Shown here in pieces: positions 17,519 to 27,420 of a stretch of DNA of 64,000 nt; the stretch's first letter is position 1, and each line of letters begins with the position of its first letter. Under the pieces are notes generated by a model that made no database searches, was not told where the DNA came from, and saw only the letters and a program-made list of their open reading frames with translations. The position numbers were made by a program, and so were the translations under genes. Source of the DNA: an uncultured Clostridia bacterium (lineage in GTDB: Bacteria; Bacillota; Clostridia; TANB77; CAG-508); the NCBI GenBank assembly GCA_934130935.1, contig CAKOYQ010000005.1, positions 1 to 64,000 on the forward strand. Reading direction: 5' to 3'.

Positions 17519-18772
17519 GTGGGGAATAAAAAAAATGAAGACCAAATAGAAATAAATGATGTTGTAGAAGACAATGGAAAAGTCCAAAAAAATATATCAA
17601 AATTAGAAAAAAAGGAAAGACTTATAGCAGAACTAAAAAATAAAAAACAAATGGAAAGCGCAGAACAGGGTAAAACAGAAGTAAAAGAAGAATTATCAGA
17701 AGCGGAAAAAGTTCAAAAAATAGTAAAAAAAGCAAAAGAGAATGGTAAGATAACATATGGTGAACTTGCGAAAGAATTAGAGGATACAAACCCAGAACAA
17801 ATAGATAAAGTATTTGATGCATTTGAGGAAATGGGAGTGAATCTTTTAAATGACGATTTTGAAGAAGAACCAGATATAGAAGATTTAAAAGAAGTTGAAG
17901 ATTTAAAGTTAGATGAAATAACAGATACAAGTTTTGAGGGTGTAAGTGTAGATGATCCTGTAAGAATGTATTTAAGAGAAATAGGAAAAATACCATTACT
18001 TTCTTATGAAAAAGAACTTGAATTAGCAAAAAGGATATTAGAAAATGATGAAGAAGCAAAACAAGAATTAGCAGAAGCAAATTTAAGGTTAGTAGTAAGT
18101 ATTGCTAAGAAATATGTTGGCAGAGGAATGTTATTTTTAGATTTAATACAAGAAGGAAACATGGGATTAATAAAAGCAGTAGAAAAGTTTGATTATACAA
18201 AAGGATTTAAATTTAGTACTTATGCAACATGGTGGATAAGACAAGCAATAACAAGAGCTATTGCGGATCAAGCAAGAACAATAAGAATACCAGTACACAT
18301 GGTAGAAACAATAAATAGATTAATACGTACATCAAGACACTTACTACAACAATTAGGTAGAGAGCCAACTCCAGAAGAAATAGCAAAAGAAATGGAGATG
18401 TCTGTTGAAAAAGTAATGGAAATACAAAAAATAGCTCAAGACCCAGTGTCACTAGAAACGCCAATAGGCGAAGAGGATGATAGCCACTTGGGAGATTTTA
18501 TACAAGATGAAGATTCTCCAGCCCCTCATGATGCTGCATCATATACACTACTAAGAGAACAATTAGAAGAAGTAATGAATACGTTAACACCAAGAGAGGC
18601 AAAAGTATTAAAACTAAGATTTGGTTTAGAAGATGGAAAGGCAAGAACACTTGAAGAGGTTGGAAAAGAATTTGACGTAACAAGAGAAAGAATACGACAA
18701 ATAGAAGCAAAAGCATTAAGAAAATTAAGACATCCAAGTAGAAGCAAAAAATTGAGAGATTATATGAATTAA
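17519..18772 (+). CDS. rpoD: RNA polymerase primary sigma factor (sigma A)
   Basis: 417 residues with a GTG start (AGGGGTG 8 bases upstream). The N-terminal Lys/Glu-rich 1.1-like region extends to about residue 135. Region 1.2 starts at VDDPVRMYLREIGKIPLL. Region 2 has NLRLVVSIAKKYVGRGM and YATWWIRQAITRAIADQ. Region 3 has IRIPVHMVETIN. Region 4 has TLEEVGKEFDVTRERIRQIE. This is the housekeeping sigma, co-transcribed with dnaG. Confidence 0.97.
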   Translation: MGNKKNEDQIEINDVVEDNGKVQKNISKLEKKERLIAELKNKKQMESAEQGKTEVKEELSEAEKVQKIVKKAKENGKITYGELAKELEDTNPEQIDKVFDAFEEMGVNLLNDDFEEEPDIEDLKEVEDLKLDEITDTSFEGVSVDDPVRMYLREIGKIPLLSYEKELELAKRILENDEEAKQELAEANLRLVVSIAKKYVGRGMLFLDLIQEGNMGLIKAVEKFDYTKGFKFSTYATWWIRQAITRAIADQARTIRIPVHMVETINRLIRTSRHLLQQLGREPTPEEIAKEMEMSVEKVMEIQKIAQDPVSLETPIGEEDDSHLGDFIQDEDSPAPHDAASYTLLREQLEEVMNTLTPREAKVLKLRFGLEDGKARTLEEVGKEFDVTRERIRQIEAKALRKLRHPSRSKKLRDYMN

Positions 18773-18782
18773 ATATATTTTG

Positions 18783-18822
18783 CTAAAACTGTTGTTTAAC
18801 TAATTGAAACAACAGTTTTTTA
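18783..18822 (+). terminator. Terminator of the dnaG-sigA operon
   Basis: A 13-bp perfect stem (AAAACTGTTGTTT at 18785-18797 with AAACAACAGTTTT at 18807-18819) ending in Ts. Confidence 0.85.
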
Positions 18823-18847
18823 AGATATATAATTAAAGGAGTATCAG

Positions 18848-19912
18848 ATGGAAAATTTAGAGCAAATTATTAGTAAATTAAATATTGAAATTGTAATTCA
18901 AATTATTATAGCAATAGGCATAATATTAGTATTTAGAGCATTAAGTTCAGTAGTATCAAGTATTATAATAAAAATGCTAAGACCAAAGGGAAAAGAAAAA
19001 ATTAGTGTAAAGAAAAATCCATTTTATTTACCATTAAGAACAATTTTTACATTTGTAGGGATATATATTGCATTAAATATAATAAAAAATGCAACAACAA
19101 TTAGTCCAGAAATACAAGTTATATTAGATAAAGGAATAAAAATACTATTAATACTTTTTGTTGCAAAAGCATTTGGAGATGGATTAGATGAGAAGAATAG
19201 GGTATTTGTAAAAATAAGAAATAAAAGTAATAAAGATATTGACAAATCAACAATGAATGCAATATTAAGGATAACCAAAATAGCAATTTATGTTCTTGCA
19301 GGATTTATGGTAATATCAGAACTAGGATATAATATAAGTGGTCTTATAACAGGACTTGGATTAAGTAGTGTTGTAATAACACTTGCAGCACAAGATACTG
19401 CTAAGAGCTTAATTGGTGGACTTGCAATCTTTTTAGACAAACCATTTAAGGTAGGGGATTATATAAAAGTTGACCAATATGAGGGAACGGTTGAAGAAAT
19501 CAGATTTAGGACTACAAGCATAAGAACATTAGAAAATACAGTATTACATATTGCCAATTCAGAAATGTCTGTTGCAGCAATTATAAATTATAGTGAAATG
19601 GAAAAAAGAAGATATTATGCAAAATTAGTATTAGAATTTGATACAAATCTTAGCAAGATAGAGAGTGTAAAAAATAAAATAAAAGAAATATTAATGAAAA
19701 TGGATGAAATTGAAAAGGAAACTATAATGATTAATTTTCAAGAAATTTCTGATAATGGAATGGATTTGGTGGTAATAGCATATATTAATAAAACAAATTA
19801 TGCAGAATATCTTGACATAAAAGAACAAATTAATTATGAAATTATGGAGATATTAGCAAAAGAAAATGTTGAAATGGCTTATAATACACAAACTATGTAT
19901 TTGAAAAAATAA
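18848..19912 (+). CDS. MscS-family mechanosensitive channel
   Basis: 354 residues. There are hydrophobic helices near the N-terminus (about 12-38), at 55-75 and 90-112, and the pore-lining TM3 region (GLGLSSVVITLAAQDTAKSL). After this comes the MscS beta domain segment FLDKPFKVGDYIKVDQYEG and a cytosolic C-terminal domain. Such channels release solutes on hypo-osmotic shock. AAAGGAG precedes the ATG. It is the last gene before the accessory region. Confidence 0.93.
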   Translation: MENLEQIISKLNIEIVIQIIIAIGIILVFRALSSVVSSIIIKMLRPKGKEKISVKKNPFYLPLRTIFTFVGIYIALNIIKNATTISPEIQVILDKGIKILLILFVAKAFGDGLDEKNRVFVKIRNKSNKDIDKSTMNAILRITKIAIYVLAGFMVISELGYNISGLITGLGLSSVVITLAAQDTAKSLIGGLAIFLDKPFKVGDYIKVDQYEGTVEEIRFRTTSIRTLENTVLHIANSEMSVAAIINYSEMEKRRYYAKLVLEFDTNLSKIESVKNKIKEILMKMDEIEKETIMINFQEISDNGMDLVVIAYINKTNYAEYLDIKEQINYEIMEILAKENVEMAYNTQTMYLKK

Positions 19913-19941
19913 AGATAGTTATTAGTTGTGATATATTTTTG

Positions 19942-19983
19942 AAATATATATTTAACGGGGAGGTTAAATATATATGTTTTTAT
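19942..19983 (+). terminator. Terminator after the MscS gene
   Basis: A long A/T stem (AATATATATTTAAC at 19943-19956 with GTTAAATATATAT at 19963-19975) with a GGGGAG loop and a GTTTTTATT tail. Confidence 0.65.
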
Positions 19984-20081
19984 TAGTGTCAAGAAGTTTC
20001 GGAAAATAATCCGATAATATAATAAATTTTTATGAAACATAAAGATATAAAAAAGTATCTTTATGTGATAGTGTAAAATAA

Positions 20082-20127
20082 AGTGTGTAAGTTAGAAGGT
20101 ACCAAAACTTATACACTTTACTTTTTT
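20082..20127 (+). promoter_or_regulatory. Hairpin upstream of the decayed transposase (possible IS left end or terminator)
   Basis: AGTGTGTAAGTT near 20082 pairs imperfectly with AACTTATACACT near 20110, followed by a run of seven Ts. It may be the left terminal region of the decayed IS256-type element, or a terminator blocking read-through into it. A second hairpin (ATAAAGATA with TATCTTTAT) lies at about 20039-20067. The 255-base stretch from mscS to the pseudogene holds no gene. Confidence 0.4.
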
Positions 20128-20167
20128 TAGTAAACAAAATATAATAATAAAAATGGAGGAATTATAA

Positions 20168-21354
20168 ATGGGGAAAAAATACAAAGAGATCCACAAAGTG
20201 TCGCACTAGCACAAACGATATTAGAAAAATATCAACCAGAAACAAAGGAAGATGTACAAGAAGCAATGAAAGATATATTCGGACCAATTTTTGAAGCAAT
20301 GTTACAAGGAGAAATGAATGCACATCTAGGATATTAAAGTAATAATCACGATTATAAAGAAACACCAATAAATGTACCAAGAGATAGAGAATCAACATTT
20401 GAACCACAAGCAATTCCCAAAAGAACTAGAGATGTCTCAGGAATAGAAGATAAAGTGCTATCAATGTATGCAAAAGGAATGAGTCAAAGAGATATAGCCT
20501 CAACAATAGAAGATATTTATGGATTTAATATTTCAGCAGAGACAATATCTGGAATAACAGATAAAGTCTTAGAAGAAGTTCAAGAATGGCAAAATAGGCC
20601 ATTAAAAAAGTTTTATACATTTATGTTTGTAAATTGTATGTATATGTCAATAAAAAAAGAATATGAAACAAAAAATTATGCAGTATATACAATACTAGGA
20701 TATGATGTTAATGGATGTAAAGATATATTAGGAATTTGGCTTAATGAAAGCGAAAACAAACATAATTGGATGCAAATATTTGATGAATTAAAAAACCGAG
20801 GAGTTGAAGATGTCTTATTTATATCAATGGATGGAATATCAGGATTAGAAGAAGGAGCCAAAGCTATATTCAAGAATGTAGTAGTGCAAAGATGTATAGT
20901 ACATTTAATAAGAAATTCTATCAAATATGTACCAAGTAAAAGTTATAAGTCATTTACAGCACAATTAAAGAAAGTATATGGAGCACCGAGTTTAAAGGCT
21001 GCAGAAGGAGAATTTGAAAAATTTAAACAGACATGGAATGAATATTCAGGAGCAATAGATATTTGGACAAGAAACTGGAAACATGTTGAGCAACTATTTA
21101 ATTATGGAAGTGCAGTAAGAAAAGTAATGTATACGACAAATGCAATAGAAAGTGTAAATTCAAGCTTTAGAAAAGTTACTAAAATAGGTTCATTTCCTAA
21201 TGAAAATGCATTGTTTAAATTACTATATTTAAGAGTAACAGAGCTTTATAAAAAGTGGAAAAACAGACCAGTTGGAAATTGGGCAATGGTTAGAAATCAA
21301 CTTTCTATAAATCCTGAAATGCAATCAAGAGTAGCTTTATATGAAAATATATAG
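20168..21354 (+). pseudogene. Decayed IS256-family transposase
   Basis: The reading frame starts at 20168 with a good AATGGAGGA site, hits a frame change by about 20210, continues in another frame to an in-frame TAA near 20334 (after GEMNAHLGY), and is then open to 21354. The order of IS256-family segments is otherwise kept: KVLSMYAKGMSQRDIAS, LEEVQEWQNRPLKKFY, RCIVHLIRNSIKYVP and YTTNAIESVNSSFRK. The position of the first DDE Asp (normally in a FxDA motif) reads FVNCMY, that is Asn. The later Asp (SMDGISGL) and Glu are present. It is inactive by three independent lesions. Confidence 0.85.
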
Positions 21355-21381
21355 TACAAAGCATGCGTAATATTATGTCGA

Positions 21382-21409
21382 GTTAGTATAAAGACTAACT
21401 TTTATTAAA
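21382..21409 (+). terminator. Terminator after the decayed transposase
   Basis: AGTTAGT and ACTAACT form a stem around ATAAAG, followed by TTTATT. Confidence 0.5.
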
Positions 21410-21473
21410 AGTGCTTACTATCTTATATATATTACTAGAAAAACGATGACTTGATTATTGAGTCATCGGAGCC

Positions 21474-21493
21474 TATAGAAAATCTTGTGTAAA
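21474..21493 (+). repeat. Solo IS256-type terminal sequence
   Basis: TATAGAAAATCTTGTGTAAA matches the right end of the neighbouring intact IS (read from outside inward) at 18 of 20 bases. The next bases (TTTCCTTCCG and then TTGATAA) also resemble that IS's transposase leader. No transposase follows in this orientation, so it is a remnant of another copy. The surrounding 296-base gap otherwise holds only hairpins (for example CGATGACT with AGTCATCG at about 21444-21468). Confidence 0.6.
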
Positions 21494-21583
21494 TCGGATT
21501 TCCTTCCGATTGATAACTTGAAAAAATTTAATATTTTATTATTAACATTATTTTAATAATACTTTTCTAAAAAATCAATACTT

Positions 21584-22945
21584 TAGAAAAAGTTGTGCAA
21601 GTTTAATAGGGCTTAAGAAAAATCCTTCTTAAGCCTATTATTTTTAGGCTTTATTTTATATTCTGCCTTTCATACATAATTCTAAATTGAGATAAGCATA
21701 AATCCCATTTATCAACCATTCTTGACCATTTTTTCTCTGCTTTTAATGTTGATAGATATAACACTTTTAATAAAGACATGTCTGTTGGAAATACATTTCT
21801 GTTTCGATTTATTCGTTTATAGGTACTGTTTAAGCTCTCTATCGCATTTGTTGTATACATTATTTTTCTTATTTCAGCAGAAAATTTAAAGAATACTGAA
21901 AGTACATCCCAGTTATCTATCCAACTTTGAATCGCACCAGGATATTTATGTTTCCATTTTTCTTCCAACTCTAATAAGTTAGTATACCCTAATTCCTCTG
22001 TACTTGCTTTGTAAACTGTTTTTAAATCATTAGCAAGTTCTTTTCTATCTGTATATGGTACATACTTTAAAGAGTTCCTTATTTGATGCACTATACATCT
22101 TTGATATTCCGTCTTAGGGTATATTGCTGATATTGCATCTTTAAGCCCTGTCAATCCATCTGCACATAATACTAAAATATCTTGTACTCCGCGATTTTTA
22201 AGCTCGTTTAATACAGTCATCCAATATTTTGCACTTTCATTTTCTCCAATTGTTATTGTTAAAACTTTTTTCATTCCATCTTTATCAATTCCTAACACAA
22301 CATAGGCTGCTTTTTTTACTATCTGTCCATTATCTCTAACATGAAAATGTGTAGCATCAATAAATACTATAGGGTATACACTTTCTAATTTCCTTTTTTG
22401 CCATTCTTGTACTTCAGGTATAATTTTATCTGTTATATCACTTATCATATCTGGTGAAAGATTACAGCCAAATATCTCCTTTATTTGTTCTTGAATGTCC
22501 TTATCAGACATTCCTAATGCATACATAGATATTACTTTTTCATCAAAGCCATTTGCTGTTCTTGAATATTTAGGCACTAAATCGGAATCAATTTCTCCGT
22601 TTCTATCTCTAGGAACTTTTACTGGAATATCTCCCATTTCTGTTGCTACAGTTCTTTCTGGATAATATCCATTTCGATAATTATTATTATCTGTTCTTTC
22701 GTTTTTGGAATAACCAATTTTTGCTTCCATTTCAGCATCCAACAATTGTTGAAAAGCAGGGGCAAAGAAATCTTTCCAGGCTGTGTACATATCATTCATA
22801 GATTTAATATTTTTTGGATCATTCCTTCTAAAAAATTCCTCTACTATTTCATTTTTTTCTTTTTCTACTTTTTTACCCATAGAAAAATCCCTCCTTGATA
22901 TTTTATATTTTATCACGGAAGGATTTATTTACACAACTTTTTCTA
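21584..22945 (-). mobile_element. IS256-family insertion sequence, intact
   Basis: The element is about 1.36 kb with one transposase gene on the minus strand. It is bounded by imperfect terminal inverted repeats: TAGAAAAAGTTGTGCAA at 21584-21600 and the complement of TAGAAAAAGTTGTGTAA at 22929-22945 (16 of 17 identical). I could not find a convincing 8-9 bp target duplication, which may mean recombination between copies or old age. Confidence 0.8.
21651..22880 (-). CDS. IS256-family transposase
   Basis: 409 residues, the usual length of Mutator/IS256 transposases. The three catalytic acidic positions are present: Asp in YPIVFIDATHFHVRD, Asp in VLCADGLTGL, and Glu in TTNAIESLNSTYKR. The YQRCIVHQIRNSLKY motif between them is typical. 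The start is the ATG at 22880 (AAGGAGGG upstream), which removes 12 residues from the longest frame. It appears complete and potentially active. Confidence 0.93.
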   Translation of the reverse strand: MGKKVEKEKNEIVEEFFRRNDPKNIKSMNDMYTAWKDFFAPAFQQLLDAEMEAKIGYSKNERTDNNNYRNGYYPERTVATEMGDIPVKVPRDRNGEIDSDLVPKYSRTANGFDEKVISMYALGMSDKDIQEQIKEIFGCNLSPDMISDITDKIIPEVQEWQKRKLESVYPIVFIDATHFHVRDNGQIVKKAAYVVLGIDKDGMKKVLTITIGENESAKYWMTVLNELKNRGVQDILVLCADGLTGLKDAISAIYPKTEYQRCIVHQIRNSLKYVPYTDRKELANDLKTVYKASTEELGYTNLLELEEKWKHKYPGAIQSWIDNWDVLSVFFKFSAEIRKIMYTTNAIESLNSTYKRINRNRNVFPTDMSLLKVLYLSTLKAEKKWSRMVDKWDLCLSQFRIMYERQNIK

Positions 22946-22961
22946 TACTCTCATAGTACAA

Positions 22962-25562
22962 TTAATTGCTACTATTTATTTTCCATTCTTTATAAATCTG
23001 TTTTCTTCTATTAAAAGCTTCCGGTCCACCTTCCATTATTTGTACAATATCATTTTGGATACTACTGTTGTCTATACTACTATTGTTTATATCAATATTA
23101 CTTCCATCATCTTTTATACAAATTATTTGCTCAGCATCACCTAATACTGGAATATTTGCATTATGAGTAGAAAATATAAATTGTATGTCCTTTTTCCTTT
23201 TCCTTATCGTGGTTATTAATTCTTTATAAATTACTTGGTTATCTAAATCATCCTCTGGCTGATCTATAATTATTAAATCATTTTCTTTTTGTTCGATAAT
23301 GAATAAAATTATTGCAGATGCTCTTTGTCCTAACGAATGATTTTTTAAAGGTTTATCATGATATTTTATTTCAACATCATTCTCTGATATATATTTGCAA
23401 ACAACATCTAATTTCCCCTTCATTATATTACTTATTTTTTCTATATCTGTTTCTTTAACAATTGATTTTATTACTTTAGATTCATTTAAATAAACATCTT
23501 CAAGAATTCCTATATAATCAGAAAACTTATCAAGTTGGCTTATTAAATCCCCTCTTATTCCACTTCCTCTTACCAAACTTTTTATATCATCAATAAACTT
23601 TTCTTTATTTCCATTAGGAATAAATGTAATTTGTATATTGTCTTGACTTTCATTTATTTTTTTAATTCTATCTTTATATATAGAATTAACTTTCATTATT
23701 AGTTCTCTTCTCTTCTTTAAGTTGTTAGTTAATCTTGTTTTTATTGTATCTATATTTTTCAACTTATCTTCTAAGCCTTTAATTGATTCTTCTATTTTTG
23801 TTTTACTTTGATTTAACTTTAAATAAGTATCTGGGTTTAATTCTTGATTAATTTCTCTTTTAATTTTTTCAAATTCATCAATGAAGCTATCTTTTTTAGT
23901 TACAAATTTTTCTTGGATTTGCTTTAAAAGTAGAAATTCTTTATTTATATTATCTTTAATATTCTCCAGAGATTGCATTTGTACAATAATTCTGTTTAAT
24001 CCATTATTAATTTCATCAAAAATTTCTGAATTATATTTAGAATCATGCTTTTTCAATTCTTCTAAATCTTTTATAGTTATTTCGCTTACATCACCTATAT
24101 CTTCAAGTAAAGTGTTCACTTTTTGTATTCTTGTTTGAATTTTTAATGAATCATCGTTAAAATTTTGAATTTTTTCTAACTTTTCATTTATTCCTTTTTC
24201 TTTAAACACCTTTAATTGTGTATCTATATTGTTTTTTTCTATCGTCTGTTCTTTAATTTTTTCAGGAATTTCAGAAAGATTAATCAAAGTAGAAAAATCT
24301 TCTTTTATTTGATCATTTATATTATTAAATTCTTCTGTATAAAGAACATCTTTATATCCAACTAATTTTTCAAGCAACTTCATTTCAAAATTTTCTGTTC
24401 TCATAGATAAATCTTTTTGTCCAAAATATAATGGATTTTGAATTAAAGCATCAACAGATATATACTCAATATCCCCATTTTCGTTTTCTATGTATGTTTT
24501 ATTATCTGAAAAATATTTAATAATTTTATATTTCCTATTATATTTATCGATAATATTCAGAGTTGCTTTACAACCAGAATCTACATAATATTTAACTAAA
24601 TTATCTTTATAAACGCTATCTACATCCGATTTTAATCCTAACATATCTCTAATAACTTCTAGAACTGCTGATTTTCCGCTACCCCTTATGCCTATTACAT
24701 TATTTAGTTCTTTTGAAAAATAGAAATTTTTCTCAGTAAATTTTCCCCCTTCAATGCTTAATGACTCAATATATCCATGTTTTTGATCATTTTCATTTGT
24801 ATCAGAAATTCTATTTTCAAAATCAGTTAATGCATTTTTTACTGTATTAAATGAATAATCTCCTATTTTTATGTATGTTTTCTTTGTTCCTTTTCCTATT
24901 TCGTCAATGCATTTAGGGTCTGACCCTTCAAGCCTTGGCAATTTCATGTTTGTCCAACTTATAAAATTTTGATAATTATCATTATTATGTGATTTTTGTA
25001 GACCATATGTATTTTCTTTTAAAATATTTTTGTTAAATAATGTAGTTATCATTCCTCCATTACATTCATAAAACATCCCCGATCTTTGATCTACATGTGC
25101 AAAAATAATAAAATAATCTTTTTGCGTTCTATTTAAAGCTTCTATTAAATTAAATAAATCATAATCACACCTTGTATTTTCATTTTCTCTATTTTCCGTT
25201 ACATTTATAAAAGCAGCATCTAAAAATGTATTTATTTTATCTGTTCCATTGCTAATCCATTCTTCAGAAAATGCAATTAAAACATGTAATCCATTACTTC
25301 CTTCTTTAACAGATAATTCTACACCAGGTAATAAATATATTTCATCTTTTAATGCCTTCTTTCTAAGATTTTTATATTCTTCATAATTAAATTTATTATG
25401 ATTTGTAATAATTCCAATGTTAATATTTTCTTCTTTTAACTTTTCTATATATTTATTTAGAAATTCATTTTCTTCTTCTGTATATTTAAATTCTTTATCT
25501 GATTTTGTATGTAAATGACAATCAAATCTTACAAATCTAGAACCATTTTTAAATACTTCCAT
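22962..25562 (-). CDS. PHP-domain ATPase of the TrlF type (putative defence protein)
   Basis: 866 residues. The N-terminal PHP metal-dependent hydrolase domain shows RFDCHLHTKSD, ITNHNKFNYEEY, LLPGVELSVKEG and IIFAHVDQRSG. It is followed by an ABC/SMC-like ATPase split by a long coiled coil (about residues 370-640). Walker A is GIRGSGKSAVLEV near residue 290, a signature-like HSLGQRASAI lies in the C-terminal part, Walker B is IIIDQPEDDLDN near 770, and FSTHNAN supplies the switch His. Proteins of this layout are called TrlF-type AAA-like ATPases and resemble nuclease-coupled defence ATPases; the activity is inferred. The ATG at 25562 has AGGAGT upstream. It lies next to an IS and an integrase gene. 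Confidence 0.8.
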   Translation of the reverse strand: MEVFKNGSRFVRFDCHLHTKSDKEFKYTEEENEFLNKYIEKLKEENINIGIITNHNKFNYEEYKNLRKKALKDEIYLLPGVELSVKEGSNGLHVLIAFSEEWISNGTDKINTFLDAAFINVTENRENENTRCDYDLFNLIEALNRTQKDYFIIFAHVDQRSGMFYECNGGMITTLFNKNILKENTYGLQKSHNNDNYQNFISWTNMKLPRLEGSDPKCIDEIGKGTKKTYIKIGDYSFNTVKNALTDFENRISDTNENDQKHGYIESLSIEGGKFTEKNFYFSKELNNVIGIRGSGKSAVLEVIRDMLGLKSDVDSVYKDNLVKYYVDSGCKATLNIIDKYNRKYKIIKYFSDNKTYIENENGDIEYISVDALIQNPLYFGQKDLSMRTENFEMKLLEKLVGYKDVLYTEEFNNINDQIKEDFSTLINLSEIPEKIKEQTIEKNNIDTQLKVFKEKGINEKLEKIQNFNDDSLKIQTRIQKVNTLLEDIGDVSEITIKDLEELKKHDSKYNSEIFDEINNGLNRIIVQMQSLENIKDNINKEFLLLKQIQEKFVTKKDSFIDEFEKIKREINQELNPDTYLKLNQSKTKIEESIKGLEDKLKNIDTIKTRLTNNLKKRRELIMKVNSIYKDRIKKINESQDNIQITFIPNGNKEKFIDDIKSLVRGSGIRGDLISQLDKFSDYIGILEDVYLNESKVIKSIVKETDIEKISNIMKGKLDVVCKYISENDVEIKYHDKPLKNHSLGQRASAIILFIIEQKENDLIIIDQPEDDLDNQVIYKELITTIRKRKKDIQFIFSTHNANIPVLGDAEQIICIKDDGSNIDINNSSIDNSSIQNDIVQIMEGGPEAFNRRKQIYKEWKINSSN

Positions 25563-25875
25563 TTTATCAACTCCTATTAGAATATCTTTTCTGACATATT
25601 GTATCAAAAAATTACTATTTTTTCCATATTTTTCTAATGTTAACCTAAGTTTTTATTTACATTATTCGACATTATACGACTTCATATAATTTATATTACA
25701 TTTCATAAAGTTTTTTATTGTCCTACATAAGTCCTTTTATGAATTTTTGTGTAATCTTTGTAACCCTTGAAAAATAAACAAAAACTACTGGTAATTACAA
25801 TAAAAATATTATATAATCATCACAATTGAATACAAGACTTCTTCCACCCTAATTTGAAAGGAGGTGGAAAAAGCA
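25563..25875. other. Divergent intergenic region between the PHP-ATPase and integrase genes
   Basis: There is no ORF. It contains a TATAAT at 25812-25817 about 50 bases before the integrase ribosome-binding site, without a clear -35, and two close copies of an ATTCGAC / ATACGAC motif (near 25662-25680). The remainder is A/T-rich sequence in which I see nothing more. Confidence 0.4.
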
Positions 25876-27072
25876 ATGGCTGGAAGTATTGAAAAAAGAG
25901 GTGAAAATACTTACAGGTTAATCGTTTCAGGTGGTAAAAATCTTGATGGTAGTAGATGTAGAAAAACTAAAACTATTCATGGTACTAGAAAAGATGCTGA
26001 AATTGCTCTTGCTGAGTTTATAACAGAAGTAAATCGTGGAATGGTTCCAGAAGGTAAATCCATAACATTTGAAGAGTTTTTTCATATATGGAAAGAAAAA
26101 TATGGTTCTAAAGAATTAGCACCAAAAACTTACTCTAGATATCTCGGTATGCTAAGAACTCGTATTCTACCATATTTAAGTTCATTTCCTCTTGATAAAA
26201 TAAAACCTACTGATTTAATGAACTTATATGATATGTTAGAAAATGATACTCAAATAAAAAGGATTGCTAAAAACAATGGTCAAAGAACTTTAAAACCATT
26301 ATCGCCAAAAACTATTTTAGAACATCACAGATTATTAAGTGCAATGTTCCAAAGAGCAGTATATTGGCAATTATTAGTTAACAATCCTGCAAGAAGAGTC
26401 AAACCACCAAAAACGAAAAAACCTAAAATAGAGTTTTTCGATGATGATGAGTGCAAACTTCTTATTAATTCTTTACAAGACTTCACTGGAAGCAAATTAA
26501 AATACAAAGTGGCTATTTTACTTGATATTTTTTCTGGTGTAAGACGTGGCGAACTTGTAGGTCTTGAATGGTCTGATGTAGATTTTAAAAATGAAACTAT
26601 TGAAGTTAATAAATCTACTCAATATCTACCTGAAAAAGGAATATTTGATAAGGATCCAAAGACTGAAAGTTCTAATAGAATTGTTCCAATACCAAGTTAT
26701 ATAACTAATGTACTTTTGGAATATAAAGAATGGTATTATGAACAAAAAGAATTATTTGGAGATAAATGGATTAACTCTAATAAGTTATTTATACAAGCTA
26801 ACGGAAAACCTATGCATCCTGATACACTTGGTAAGTGGTATAAAGAACATATTGCATCTTTAGGATTACCTGTAGTAAAACTTCATGGAATAAGACATAC
26901 AAATGCAACACTCTTAATTTCTCAAAATGTCGATATTGCAACAGTATCTGCAAGACTTGGTCATGCAAGTATTAATACTACTATAAAATACTATGTGCAT
27001 CCATTACAAAAGAATATGAGAAAAGCAGCGTATGTTTTACAAGACTTATTGATAAATAACAATAATAACTAA
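25876..27072 (+). CDS. Tyrosine recombinase / phage-type integrase
   Basis: 398 residues. The N-terminal arm-binding domain (MAGSIEKRGENTYRLIVSGG) is followed by a SAM-like core-binding domain (about 60-165) and the catalytic domain. Active-site residues: Arg in FSGVRRGELVGLEW, His-x-x-Arg in LHGIRHTNATLL, His in ARLGHASINTT, and Tyr in IKYYVH. It is typical of Gram-positive ICEs and prophages. AAAGGAGGTGG is 9 bases before the ATG at 25876; the in-frame GTG at 25864 lies inside that site. Its stop is about 180 bases from a tRNA-fMet 3' fragment, the expected att-proximal position. Confidence 0.93.
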   Translation: MAGSIEKRGENTYRLIVSGGKNLDGSRCRKTKTIHGTRKDAEIALAEFITEVNRGMVPEGKSITFEEFFHIWKEKYGSKELAPKTYSRYLGMLRTRILPYLSSFPLDKIKPTDLMNLYDMLENDTQIKRIAKNNGQRTLKPLSPKTILEHHRLLSAMFQRAVYWQLLVNNPARRVKPPKTKKPKIEFFDDDECKLLINSLQDFTGSKLKYKVAILLDIFSGVRRGELVGLEWSDVDFKNETIEVNKSTQYLPEKGIFDKDPKTESSNRIVPIPSYITNVLLEYKEWYYEQKELFGDKWINSNKLFIQANGKPMHPDTLGKWYKEHIASLGLPVVKLHGIRHTNATLLISQNVDIATVSARLGHASINTTIKYYVHPLQKNMRKAAYVLQDLLINNNNN

Positions 27073-27249
27073 AATCTTTTTTCAAAATATCACAAAATTG
27101 CTTTTTTGAAGTAAATTAGTGAAGATTTTGGCTTTATCAAGCCTATTATAGATTCTTGTGTCCCCAGGCTGTCCCCAAAAGAGCTAAAATCTTATTTATA
27201 CATAAATAATAAAAGAGCCACAATCTCTTGCGACTCTAATAATTTCTTT

Positions 27250-27294
27250 TGGTTGCGGGGGATAGACTCGAACTATCGACCTTCGGGTTATGAG
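27250..27294 (-). repeat. 3' half of an initiator tRNA-fMet gene (attachment-site remnant)
   Basis: Read on the minus strand, this is the anticodon loop (CTCATAA), CCC of the anticodon stem, variable loop, a complete T arm, acceptor 3' strand and CCA. The 5' half is absent: sequence identity with the intact tRNA-fMet at 37186-37261 stops at the anticodon loop. The T stem is GATAG/CTATC here against GGAGG/CCTCC in the intact gene, so it is not a recent copy of that gene. The rest of the 406-base gap around it holds no ORF. Confidence 0.8.
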
Positions 27295-27420
27295 TCCACG
27301 CACTTCTTTCATATCTCATTTCCACAAATCAGCAATATGCCCAAAAATCAAGTCATTATTATCAAATATACCTATTCAAAATTGGAAAAAACTTTTGATT
27401 AGATACTAATAATTGTGGCA

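Noticed and set aside
20168..20340. Programmed frameshifting in the IS256-type transposase
   Set aside because: IS256-family elements do not use it, and the copy also has an in-frame stop and lacks the first catalytic Asp; decay explains all three.
27250..27294. A second tRNA-Met gene
   Set aside because: Only the anticodon loop to CCA is present. The D arm and 5' acceptor strand are missing and the sequence left of the anticodon loop (on the tRNA) does not fold, so it is an att remnant, not a tRNA.
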